Positions 1-6,827 of a stretch of DNA of 23,796 nucleotides are shown here, in pieces. The DNA lies in the NCBI GenBank assembly GCA_023264315.1, contig JALQST010000009.1, positions 1-23,796 on the forward strand, given 5' to 3'. Positions within the stretch are counted from its first letter, which is position 1. Each line of letters begins with the position of its first letter. The position numbers were made by a program, and so were the translations under genes. Source of the stretch: Nodosilinea sp. BSH.14. Lineage in GTDB: Bacteria; Cyanobacteriota; Cyanobacteriia; Phormidesmidales; Phormidesmidaceae. Under the pieces are notes generated by a model that worked only from the letters and a program-made list of their open reading frames with translations, made no database searches and was not told the DNA's origin.

Positions 1-389
1 CCTTTAGGATCTTCCACTTTTTCAACATCCAAAGTGAAATCAATAGCGCTCATAATACCGTCGCCAAATTTCTCGTGGATAACGGCTTTCATGGGCATTC
101 CATAAACCTGCATAATTTCGTAAAAACGATAGATCAGGGGGTCGGTGGGAATGACCGGATCCAAACCGCCCTTCACTGGGAAATCTGTGAGTGCCTCGAT
201 CAACGCTGCATCGCCACCGATGGCCTCAATCAACTGGGTAGCTTCTTCTACAGAAGCACTGGCTTGACGGTAGAATACCGAGGCAATCCACACTTCGTCG
301 TAGCCTGTTTTGGCCTCGAGATCGGCAAAGCTAAGTCCAGATGCTCTCTTAGCAGCCAGTAGCGTTTCGGTCATTGCAGAAATCGTCAT
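1..389 (-). CDS. cynS: Cyanase (cyanate hydratase), 3' end cut by window edge
   Basis: Cyanase converts cyanate plus bicarbonate to carbamate and CO2, and the carbamate decays to ammonia and CO2, in the cytosol. The visible 129 residues run from ATG at 389, preceded by an AGAGGA Shine-Dalgarno, to the window edge; the family is about 147-156 residues, so roughly the last 20 are missing. Residues 1-75 form the helical DNA-binding-like front domain of the family. The catalytic triad is visible as Arg88 (in IYRFYE), Glu91 and Ser114 (in GIMSAIDF), with the same spacing as Arg96/Glu99/Ser122 of the E. coli enzyme. It lies downstream of cynD on the same strand, separated by 126 bases containing two hairpins, as the last gene of a cynA-B-D-S set. 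The identification is secure from the triad and the context. Confidence 0.95.
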   Translation of the reverse strand, partial: MTISAMTETLLAAKRASGLSFADLEAKTGYDEVWIASVFYRQASASVEEATQLIEAIGGDAALIEALTDFPVKGGLDPVIPTDPLIYRFYEIMQVYGMPMKAVIHEKFGDGIMSAIDFTLDVEKVEDPK

Positions 390-443
390 AACAAGATCCT
401 CTTAAATTACGTCTCGTGGGTCAATTCTTGGGGTGATGCTTTG

Positions 444-499
444 GGATTGGGGGGGCAATGCCAATCCTACTTTTCAAAGTTTCTCTCCCATAGGGAGAG
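444..499 (-). other. Two stem-loops between cynD and cynS
   Basis: Read on the minus strand, the first hairpin starts 17 bases after the cynD stop: arms CTCTCCC/GGGAGAG (483-489 with 493-499, 3-base loop). The second has arms GGATTGG/CCAATCC (444-450 with 461-467, 10-base loop). Neither is followed by a clear T-run, so they look more like processing, stabilising or partial-termination structures that could set the CynS:transporter ratio than a full terminator. The pairing is seen; the role is inferred. Confidence 0.5.
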
Positions 500-515
500 G
501 GATTTAGTCTGAGGG

Positions 516-1400
516 CTATTTCCGAATGCGAGCCTCTTCTACGGCGCGAGTTTCGCGGTATAGGTGGCTTTCCATTTCGGCCTTGAGCTCATGGTAGAGG
601 GGATGCTGTTCAATGGTTTCGCGATTGCGAGGGCGGGGAAAGGGCACCTCCAAAATTTCATCAATGCGGGCGGCGGGGCCACGGGTCATCATCACGATGC
701 GGTCGCTGAGCAGCAACGCTTCTTCGATGCTGTGGGTAATCATAATCACTGTCTTGCGCTTCTGTTCCCAAATGCGCTCAACTTCGTCCTGCAAAAAGCC
801 GCGAGTTAGAGCATCGAGGGCACCAAAGGGTTCGTCCATCAGCAGAATTTGCGGATCAATGACCAGGGCGCGGGCAATGCCCACCCGCTGCCGCATCCCG
901 CCAGATAATTCGTGGGGATGTTTCTTTTCAGCTCCGACTAATCCCACCAGTTGAATGTGTTCCTTGATGATGCGATCTCGCTGCTTGACTGAGAGTTTTG
1001 GTTGAACGGTTTCGATGGCAAAACGAAGGTTTTCTTCCACCGTCATCCAGGGCATGAGAGCATAGTTTTGGAACACCATCCCTCGATCTGGCCCTGGCCC
1101 AGTGATGGGCTGACCATTCAGCAAAATCTCGCCGCCGCTGATGGAACTGAGGCCCGCAATCATGTTCAGCAGGGTAGACTTGCCGCAGCCAGAGGGGCCA
1201 ATGATGGACACAAAGGTATTAGGTTCGATCTCCAAATTAATGTCTTGGGTAGCGACGAAATCACGACTGGTTTTGCCAGAAATCTTGTTAATCAGGCCAC
1301 GCTTACCCGGAAATACCTTAGAGACATTGCGGATTGATAATTGAGCCGTATCCGAGGGCGCATCCGCTGAGAGATAGCTGTTCACAGGGGCGGTTCTCAT
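516..1400 (-). CDS. cynD: Cyanate/nitrate-type ABC transporter ATP-binding protein
   Basis: This is the ATPase subunit that powers import of cyanate through CynB. It has 294 residues with Walker [10 protein letters not shown] at 68-76, signature LSGGMRQR at 165-172, Walker B ILLMDEP around 185-191 and the switch histidine in ITHS near 223. It belongs to the NrtD/SsuB/TauB branch of single-domain ATPases and lacks the substrate-binding-like C-terminal extension of NrtC/CmpC. The ATG overlaps the cynB stop in an ATGA, which indicates translational coupling. The name cynD rather than nrtD or cmpD is chosen because cyanase follows immediately; the sequence alone would not separate these. Confidence 0.9.
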   Translation of the reverse strand: MRTAPVNSYLSADAPSDTAQLSIRNVSKVFPGKRGLINKISGKTSRDFVATQDINLEIEPNTFVSIIGPSGCGKSTLLNMIAGLSSISGGEILLNGQPITGPGPDRGMVFQNYALMPWMTVEENLRFAIETVQPKLSVKQRDRIIKEHIQLVGLVGAEKKHPHELSGGMRQRVGIARALVIDPQILLMDEPFGALDALTRGFLQDEVERIWEQKRKTVIMITHSIEEALLLSDRIVMMTRGPAARIDEILEVPFPRPRNRETIEQHPLYHELKAEMESHLYRETRAVEEARIRK

Positions 1401-2239
1401 GAGTTTCGACCAAAGGCAACAAATTTTTCGAGGGCTGCAAAGAGATTATCTAAAAGTAGCCCTACAAGACCAATGATAAAAATGGCGACTAGAATGTTAG
1501 CGATGGACAGGTTATTCCACTCATTCCAGATAAAGTAGCCTAGGCCAGTTCCCAGCAACATTTCTGCCGCCACAATCACCAGCCACGCAATTCCCATGCT
1601 AATTCGCAGACCTGAGACAATATTGGGCAGAGCCGCTGGAATAATGACCTTCCAAATGGTACGGAGCCGTGAAGATCCGAGGGTGTTGGCCACATCCAGA
1701 TAATCCTGATTGACGTTGGCGACCCCAAAGGTCGTATTAATCAAGGTTGGCCAAATACTGGAAATGAAAATGATAAAAATTCCAGTTTTCTCGGAATCCC
1801 GTAGCAGATACAAACCCAGGGGCAACCAGGCTAGGGGTGATACAGGCTTGAGCAACTGTACGTAGGGATTGAAGGCTTTGTAGGCCACGGGGGACATGCC
1901 AATTAAAATCCCTACAGGAACGGCCACTAGGGAGGCCAAAATGTAGCCAATCGCTACCCGTCGCAGGCTAATCAACAGGTTCCAACCAATGCCTAAATCG
2001 TTGGGGCCATTGTTATAAAAAGGATTTGTCACCCACCACCACAATTCTTTAATGGTTTCGGTAGCGGTGGGTACGCCTTTCACAAACCAGCCCGCCCTTG
2101 CGCCGATTTCCCAAAATAGGAGAAACAGACCGAGGGATAGGGCAAATAGGCCAGCGGCTTTGATATTTTCGTTTTGCCACCAGGGATCTTTACTGACGCT
2201 GGGGATAAGATCCACCGGTGTTGGTTGACTCAGTGTCAT
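1397..2239 (-). CDS. cynB: Cyanate/nitrate-type ABC transporter permease
   Basis: This inner-membrane channel subunit carries substrate from the periplasmic binding protein into the cytosol. From ATG at 2239 it has 280 residues, close to the ~280 usual for NrtB/CynB permeases. Membrane segments are visible near [20 protein letters not shown], then four to five more, with the EAA-type coupling loop ([22 protein letters not shown]) that docks on the ATPase. A longer frame opens at 2422 but its first 61 codons overlap the 3' end of cynA and do not look like protein, so the later start is preferred, although it has no good Shine-Dalgarno. It is 100 bases downstream of cynA and overlaps cynD by 4 bases. 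Confidence 0.9.
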   Translation of the reverse strand: MTLSQPTPVDLIPSVSKDPWWQNENIKAAGLFALSLGLFLLFWEIGARAGWFVKGVPTATETIKELWWWVTNPFYNNGPNDLGIGWNLLISLRRVAIGYILASLVAVPVGILIGMSPVAYKAFNPYVQLLKPVSPLAWLPLGLYLLRDSEKTGIFIIFISSIWPTLINTTFGVANVNQDYLDVANTLGSSRLRTIWKVIIPAALPNIVSGLRISMGIAWLVIVAAEMLLGTGLGYFIWNEWNNLSIANILVAIFIIGLVGLLLDNLFAALEKFVAFGRNS

Positions 2240-2339
2240 GGGGAAAGTCTCGCATGATTGCTTAGGGAAATGAGGGTTGAGATGGGCTGAGGTCGGGGCT
2301 GAATTGAATCGCCGTATTCCCGACCCTAGGCCGTCATCC

Positions 2340-4031
2340 CTAGACCCCAAATCGTTCAATCTGGGCCTGAACGTAGGCTCCTGGATCCGAGGGATCGAAG
2401 GTGTCAAAGGCGAGGGTTTCAATCCGCATCGTTTCGGTGGGGGGATTTTGCCCCAGCTCCTGGGCTAGTTCCCGTGCCAGATCGGTCAAAAAGACGGTCT
2501 CGGCCACGCTAGAGAAAGTGTCATCATTGAGCTCCTGGGCGGCTCGGCCATCCCCCTGCAAGTCCCAACGCACGAGCTGCGAGGAAATCCACTTGGCGAA
2601 GCTCTGCCAGGGGTAGGGGTCAAAGCCGATGCGGTCGGGCACGCTGAGGGTGTTTCCCTGGCCATCCTCAAAGTTGCCGGTCAGTACGGCTTCGACTACC
2701 TCGGTGGGCTGGTTCAGGAAGGCCCGGTCGGAAATGGCCGCGGCAATTTCGGGACGGTTGGCCGGATCCTGGGCATAGGCCGTGGCCTCGATGATCGCCT
2801 TATTGAGTGCTCGGAAAGAGTTGGGATTGGCGTCAATCCAGGCATCGCTGGCGGCAAAGGCACAGCAGGGGTGCCCATCCCAGAGTTCCTTCGACAGCAT
2901 GTGAATGAAGCCTGCCCCTTCGTAGACGGCCCGCTGATTAAAGGGATCGGGCATCAGCATGGCGTCGATGTCGCCTGCGATCAACTGGGCGATGCTATCC
3001 GGCGGCGGCACCGGGCGAATTTGCACATCGGTATCGGGGTTTAGCCCACCGGAGGCTAGGTAGTAGCGAATCAGCAGGTTGTGCATGGAGTAGGGGAAGG
3101 GCACGCCAATCACAAAGCCCTTGAAGTCGGCGGGGCCGTTGACCTTGCCCTTGTGACGTTCGGCGACGGTGATGGCCTGCCCGTTGATGTTTTCGATGCT
3201 GGCCAGCTTCACCCCAAAGGCGGCGGAACCGAGGCCGAGGGTCATGGCGATGGGCATGGGGGCCAGCATGTGGTAAGCGTCCAGTTCCCCGGCAATGGCG
3301 GAATCGCGCACGGCACCCCAGCTCGGCATTTTCACTACTTCGGCGTTGAAGCCGTACTTATCGTAGAAGCCGAGGGGCTGGGACATGATGATCGGCGTGG
3401 CGCAGGTGATGGGAATGAAGCCCACCCGGATGTCGGTTTTTTCGAGGTTGCTGGTGTCCACCGGAGCCTCCGCTGCATCCTCCGATGGGCCACTGCCCCC
3501 GGCACAACTAGCTAGGGTAACGAGGGCTGCCCCCACCGCCATGTTGCGGAGAAATTCCCGTCGGGTTGCGCCGCTATTGCGAATGGACTCCGCAAAAAAT
3601 AGCCCCGCCTGAGGCCCAAAGGCGGCGGCAAATGCATTTTCTAGACCACCCGCCTGCTTGCACAGGGCCAAAATCAGCTTTTCCCGCTGGGGGTCATCGC
3701 GGCCCACCCGCTTGAGAAAGAGCGCCTTTCGCAGTTCGTAGGCGTTCACGGCATCGGCGGTGCGGAGTTGGTTCTCCTTATAAAGACCCATTCTCACCAG
3801 GTCATCCACCATGTCCACCGGATCGTGGGGCATGGTTTGAAAAAAGGAGGAATGATCGGCGGTGAAATGTACCGTGCCACAGGTGCGGCAGGGCTGGCCC
3901 AACCCCATCAAACCAGGGGCAGTACAGCTTAGACTACCCCAATCACTGAGCGACTTTGCAACGGTTGAAATCACCATAGATGAATCCATTGAATGCGACA
4001 AAAACCTTTCCCAATCTGCCCAAGGGAACAT
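2340..4031 (-). CDS. cynA: Cyanate ABC transporter binding protein with long N-terminal cytosolic-type extension
   Basis: This NrtA/CmpA/CynA-family periplasmic binding protein would deliver cyanate to CynBD. From ATG at 4031 it has 563 residues; a TTG six codons earlier is possible. The binding domain begins around residue 200 (TDIRVGFIPITCATPIIM) and continues through PMPIAMTLGLGS and PFPYSMHNLLIRYYL to the end. A twin-arginine motif (TRREFL, arginines ~157-158), a hydrophobic stretch and a lipobox LASC (Cys ~176) form a Tat-type lipoprotein signal, but this sits about 155 residues inside the protein. The front part carries GQPCRTCGTVHF (a CxxC with nearby His) and helical charged sequence, and reads as real protein without breaks. 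Typical family members start at the signal. The fold is certain, cyanate specificity is inferred from neighbours, and the front domain is not recognised. Confidence 0.87.
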   Translation of the reverse strand: MFPWADWERFLSHSMDSSMVISTVAKSLSDWGSLSCTAPGLMGLGQPCRTCGTVHFTADHSSFFQTMPHDPVDMVDDLVRMGLYKENQLRTADAVNAYELRKALFLKRVGRDDPQREKLILALCKQAGGLENAFAAAFGPQAGLFFAESIRNSGATRREFLRNMAVGAALVTLASCAGGSGPSEDAAEAPVDTSNLEKTDIRVGFIPITCATPIIMSQPLGFYDKYGFNAEVVKMPSWGAVRDSAIAGELDAYHMLAPMPIAMTLGLGSAAFGVKLASIENINGQAITVAERHKGKVNGPADFKGFVIGVPFPYSMHNLLIRYYLASGGLNPDTDVQIRPVPPPDSIAQLIAGDIDAMLMPDPFNQRAVYEGAGFIHMLSKELWDGHPCCAFAASDAWIDANPNSFRALNKAIIEATAYAQDPANRPEIAAAISDRAFLNQPTEVVEAVLTGNFEDGQGNTLSVPDRIGFDPYPWQSFAKWISSQLVRWDLQGDGRAAQELNDDTFSSVAETVFLTDLARELAQELGQNPPTETMRIETLAFDTFDPSDPGAYVQAQIERFGV

Positions 4032-4049
4032 CTCTACTTTGATTTTCAA

Positions 4050-4340
4050 AGCGGGCTACCCTCGGGCGCAACAAAATATGTGAACGATGTATTCAGAACA
4101 CCTTGTTCCAACCAACTTTTCCCATCCTGAATTAAAAACTCCAGACTTTGGAGTCTTCAACCTTTATTCAAATCTCGCTGATGTAAAGCCTATCAAGATA
4201 AGTCGAAAAATCCCATGGGATATTTTTTGGGTCTTGATGGGACTTTCTTTAGAATTTTATTTCTCTCGTCAAATTTGTTCTATTTTGGTTAACTCTGCTA
4301 CAGATATTCTAAAAAGCCATAGATCAAAAGCAACACATTC
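4050..4340 (-). promoter_or_regulatory. AT-rich upstream region of the cyn genes
   Basis: These 291 bases lie between the response-regulator stop and cynA, both on the minus strand, and must hold the cyn promoter. Seen here: a near-consensus NtcA box (GTA-N8-AAC on the minus strand, 4288-4301, one mismatch to GTA-N8-TAC) with a TAAAAT 28 bases further on, longer than the usual ~22; a 10-bp palindrome TCCCATGGGA at 4211-4220 flanked by A- and T-runs; a terminator-like hairpin at 4133-4157; and an inverted repeat GAACA-CCT-TGTTC at 4096-4108. NtcA control of cyn genes is known in cyanobacteria; this particular site is a weak match. Confidence 0.35.
4133..4157 (-). terminator. Intrinsic terminator-like hairpin upstream of cynA
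   Basis: On the minus strand ACTCCA-AAGTC-TGGAGT forms a 6-bp stem, extendable to 9 with flanking A/T and one G-T pair, and runs straight into TTTTTAA. It lies about 185 bases after the response-regulator stop and about 100 bases before cynA. It may end the regulator transcript or, if the cyn promoter lies upstream of it, act as a leader attenuator. Confidence 0.5.
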
Positions 4341-5237
4341 TCATCGAGATTTTGTTGTTTTTGCTACAGATTGCTGCCTCCAAAGCTGAGGGGAAACCCC
4401 ATTAAACTGTCGAAACTGCCGCGTAAAGTACCCTGCATCGCCATAGCCAGAGACTTCTGAAATGGCGCGAATGGATTGATCGGTATCCGTCAATAACCGC
4501 CGCGCTTGGGCCATGCGCCGCTCAATGATCCACTGCTTAACCGTGCGTCCGGTGTGGGTTTGCACGAGGTTGGTCAAATAGGCGGGAGAATAGCCTACGG
4601 CCTGGGCCACGTCATTGAGGCTAATCGGCTGGTGATAGTGGGCCTCGATGAACTGAAACACGTTGGCCAGTTTGGGATCATCAGGAAAAAAGAGTGGGCT
4701 TTCGGGATTGCGAGAAACCTCGGCGAGATCCCCCCTGCCCCCCTTGGGAAGGGGGGTGTTGAGGGGGGCTAGGTTTCTAGGAATCTGGAGGGAACGCTTT
4801 TCTGGGGAGGTTTCTTCATCTCCACCATAAAGGGCAGAAAGCTCTTCCTGGCGCTGCAAGCGGGTGGTGATGGCGGCTAAAAATTGCTCTACGGTACAAG
4901 GTTTTGTCAGGTAATCATCGGCCCCTAGATCCATGCCTCGGCGCAGGTCGGCCATGGTAACTTTGGCGGTAAGAAAAATCAGCGGGATTTTGGCCGTTTG
5001 GCGGGATCGGCGCAGGGCAGACAGTACCGCATAGCCGTCCATATCGGGCATCATAATATCGCAAACAACCAAATCAGGCTGATGTTGCTGAGCTAGGGCA
5101 ACCCCGCTGGCGCCATCGCTGGCTCCTACCGCTTGAAATCCTTCAAACTCCAAACACTTCAGAAAGATGTTTCGGGTTTGGGCTTCATCTTCAACCACTA
5201 AGATCGTTTTTGCAGACATGGACTTTTCTAATGTCAT
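4341..5237 (-). CDS. Response regulator with AraC-type DNA-binding domain
   Basis: This is a phosphorylation-controlled transcription factor. Residues ~10-125 are a receiver domain: acidic pocket in VVEDE (Asp17), phospho-acceptor Asp60 in VVCDIMMP, Thr90 in IFLTAK and Lys112 in LTKP. Residues ~193-290 are an AraC/XylS double helix-turn-helix with the typical SLNDVAQAVGYSPAYLTNLVQ first helix pair and ISEVSGYGDAGYFTRQFRQ in the second. The linker (about 157-171) is encoded by an inserted palindromic repeat, see 4729-4770. Two ATGs are possible (5237 and 5219, the latter giving MSAKTILVVEDE); neither has a good Shine-Dalgarno. It is divergent from the histidine kinase at 5567 and directly upstream of cynA. 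A kinase partnership and control of the cyn genes are inferences from position. Confidence 0.92.
   Translation of the reverse strand: MTLEKSMSAKTILVVEDEAQTRNIFLKCLEFEGFQAVGASDGASGVALAQQHQPDLVVCDIMMPDMDGYAVLSALRRSRQTAKIPLIFLTAKVTMADLRRGMDLGADDYLTKPCTVEQFLAAITTRLQRQEELSALYGGDEETSPEKRSLQIPRNLAPLNTPLPKGGRGDLAEVSRNPESPLFFPDDPKLANVFQFIEAHYHQPISLNDVAQAVGYSPAYLTNLVQTHTGRTVKQWIIERRMAQARRLLTDTDQSIRAISEVSGYGDAGYFTRQFRQFNGVSPQLWRQQSVAKTTKSR
4729..4770. repeat. Interspersed GC-rich palindromic repeat inside a coding linker
   Basis: Core palindrome CCCCCC-TTGGGAA-GGGGGG at 4738-4756, flanked by C-runs on the left and by tgttgagggggg on the right. Read on the minus strand it encodes LNTPLPKGGRGDL. This is the common cyanobacterial type of repeat that, when translated, gives a PLPKGG-G-D peptide. 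It keeps the frame of the response regulator, between its two domains. Confidence 0.75.
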
Positions 5238-5566
5238 TTAGAACGGCTATTCACCGTAGATATGAAGAACTACAGGCAGGAAAAAGTCCTTTTTCAAGTA
5301 GATTTTCTATGGCAGAAACTTGACTCTTAAAACCTAGGATTTAGGTCTAGTCGTAACCTGTGCTACATTTATTTTGATTTCAGCAGCCTGAACCTGTGGT
5401 TAGAGGTGTGATGGAACGTTGATGTAGATAGAACAGCGTATTTTATCATTCCTTCATAAACCTGAAGCTGCCCCCTCGTTGTGTCCGGCGATACATTCCC
5501 TAACCGCCCATTCCATCCTGCCTCAGCTTTCTCGCGTTGCTGTTGCTGCATTCCCCTAGGATTCCG
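5238..5566. promoter_or_regulatory. Divergent promoter region with perfect NtcA-type box
   Basis: These 329 bases separate the divergent response regulator and histidine kinase. A full GTA-N8-TAC box (GTAACCTGTGCTAC) lies at 5353-5366, about 200 bases before the kinase ATG and about 115 bases before the regulator start. No TAN3T at the usual ~22-base distance was found on the plus strand; on the minus strand a TAGGTT occurs after 16 bases. A short inverted repeat GAAAAAG-TC-CTTTTTC lies at 5280-5295. Such a box is expected a few times by chance in a window of this size, so binding is only a possibility, made more attractive by the nearby nitrogen genes. Confidence 0.35.
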
Positions 5567-6820
5567 ATGACCCAAACCTATTGGTTGCCGCCCCGTTTGG
5601 CCCCAGCCACCGCCCCCCTGGGCCAAGAGTTGGAGCATTTGCGCCGCCAACATCACCTGATCCTCAATGCCGTGGGTGAGGGGATCTATGGCCTGGATCT
5701 GGCGGGCAATGTCACCTTTGTGAACCCGGCGGCGGCGGAGATGATTGGCTGGTCGGTGGAAGATCTGATCGGCAGATCGATGCACGCCGTCATGCACCAT
5801 TCCCGCGAGGATGGCCAGCCCTACCAACGGGAGGATTGCCCGATCTATGCGGCGTTTCAGGACGGTAGCGTGCGGCGCATTACCAACGAGGTGTTTTGGC
5901 GCAAGGACGGCACCAGTTTTCCGGTGGAATATATCAGTACGCCCATGCGCGATGAGGAAGGGTGGCTCATCGGTACGGTGGTCACGTTTCGGGACATTAC
6001 CCAGCGCCGCTGGGCCGAGCAGATTTTGCAACGGGCCAACGAGGAACTGGAGCAAAAGGTGCAGGAACGCACCGCCGAATTGCAAGCCGCCAACCAGCAG
6101 CTTCAGCAGCTTAGCGAGATGCGTTCTCGGTTTGTCTCGATGGTCTGCCACGAGTTTCGCAACCCACTGAACACCATTGCCCTGTCGGTGTCCTCCCTCA
6201 ACCGCTATGACACCCAACTGCGCCCGGAAGAAAAAACCGACTACCTACACGCCATCAACACCAATGTGGAGCGCATGACCCAGATGATCGACGACATTCT
6301 GGTGATCGGCAAAATTGAGGCCAAGGTGCTGGAGGTGAACCCGCAACCGCTGGATTTGGCGGCCTTTTGCCAAGGGCTGCTGGCGGAACCCGACTATCGC
6401 CGTCCCCAGGCCTCCATTCAGTTCATCTGCCGCTCGAAAAACCTGTGGGCCGAGGTGGATGAACGGCTACTGCGGTCGATGTTGGGCAATCTGCTGTCCA
6501 ATGCGATTCGCTATACCCCAGCGACGGGGGCGATCAGTCTGCAACTCTCCCGACGGCAAAACACCCTCACCTTTCGGGTGCAGGATGCGGGTATGGGCAT
6601 TCCCCTCAGTGACCGCCGCGACCTGTTCAAGCCCTTCCATCGAGGCCGTAATGTTAGCAACATCCCCGGTACCGGGCTGGGGCTGAGCATCGTCAAGCAG
6701 TTTGTGGATTTGCAAAACGGCACCATCGCCGTCACCAGCCGCCAAGGCCAAGGCACTACCTTTACCGTGCGCCTGCCCTGGAAGCTCACCGAAGAGGCAG
6801 AGCAGATACGCCATGGGTAG
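5567..6820 (+). CDS. Soluble PAS-domain sensor histidine kinase
   Basis: This kinase autophosphorylates on histidine and would pass phosphate to a response regulator. From ATG 5567 (TAGGA nine bases upstream) it has 417 residues; a frame opening at TTG 5537 adds ten unconvincing residues. Residues ~25-150 are a PAS/PAC domain (LILNAVGEGIYGLDLAGNV to GTVVTFRDIT), then a coiled coil (ELEQKVQERTAELQAANQQL), then the H-box MVCHEFRNPL with His195. The ATPase domain shows an N-box (GNLLSNAIRYTP), G1 DAGMGIP at 340-346 and G2 GTGLGLSIV around 368-376. No membrane segments are seen, so the PAS ligand should be cytosolic. It is divergent from the AraC-type regulator, a plausible partner. It ends 7 bases from the convergent RND gene with no terminator between. 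Confidence 0.93.
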   Translation: MTQTYWLPPRLAPATAPLGQELEHLRRQHHLILNAVGEGIYGLDLAGNVTFVNPAAAEMIGWSVEDLIGRSMHAVMHHSREDGQPYQREDCPIYAAFQDGSVRRITNEVFWRKDGTSFPVEYISTPMRDEEGWLIGTVVTFRDITQRRWAEQILQRANEELEQKVQERTAELQAANQQLQQLSEMRSRFVSMVCHEFRNPLNTIALSVSSLNRYDTQLRPEEKTDYLHAINTNVERMTQMIDDILVIGKIEAKVLEVNPQPLDLAAFCQGLLAEPDYRRPQASIQFICRSKNLWAEVDERLLRSMLGNLLSNAIRYTPATGAISLQLSRRQNTLTFRVQDAGMGIPLSDRRDLFKPFHRGRNVSNIPGTGLGLSIVKQFVDLQNGTIAVTSRQGQGTTFTVRLPWKLTEEAEQIRHG

Positions 6821-6827
6821 AGGGCTT

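Noticed and set aside
4087..4389. Plus-strand 100-codon frame between cynA and the response regulator
   Set aside because: It overlaps the regulator 3' end antisense, covers AT-rich spacer with hairpins, has no Shine-Dalgarno and no recognisable domain.
5369..6217. Minus-strand 282-codon frame
   Set aside because: It is antisense to the histidine kinase, whose PAS and H-box motifs are unambiguous; composition is that of a GC-rich shadow.
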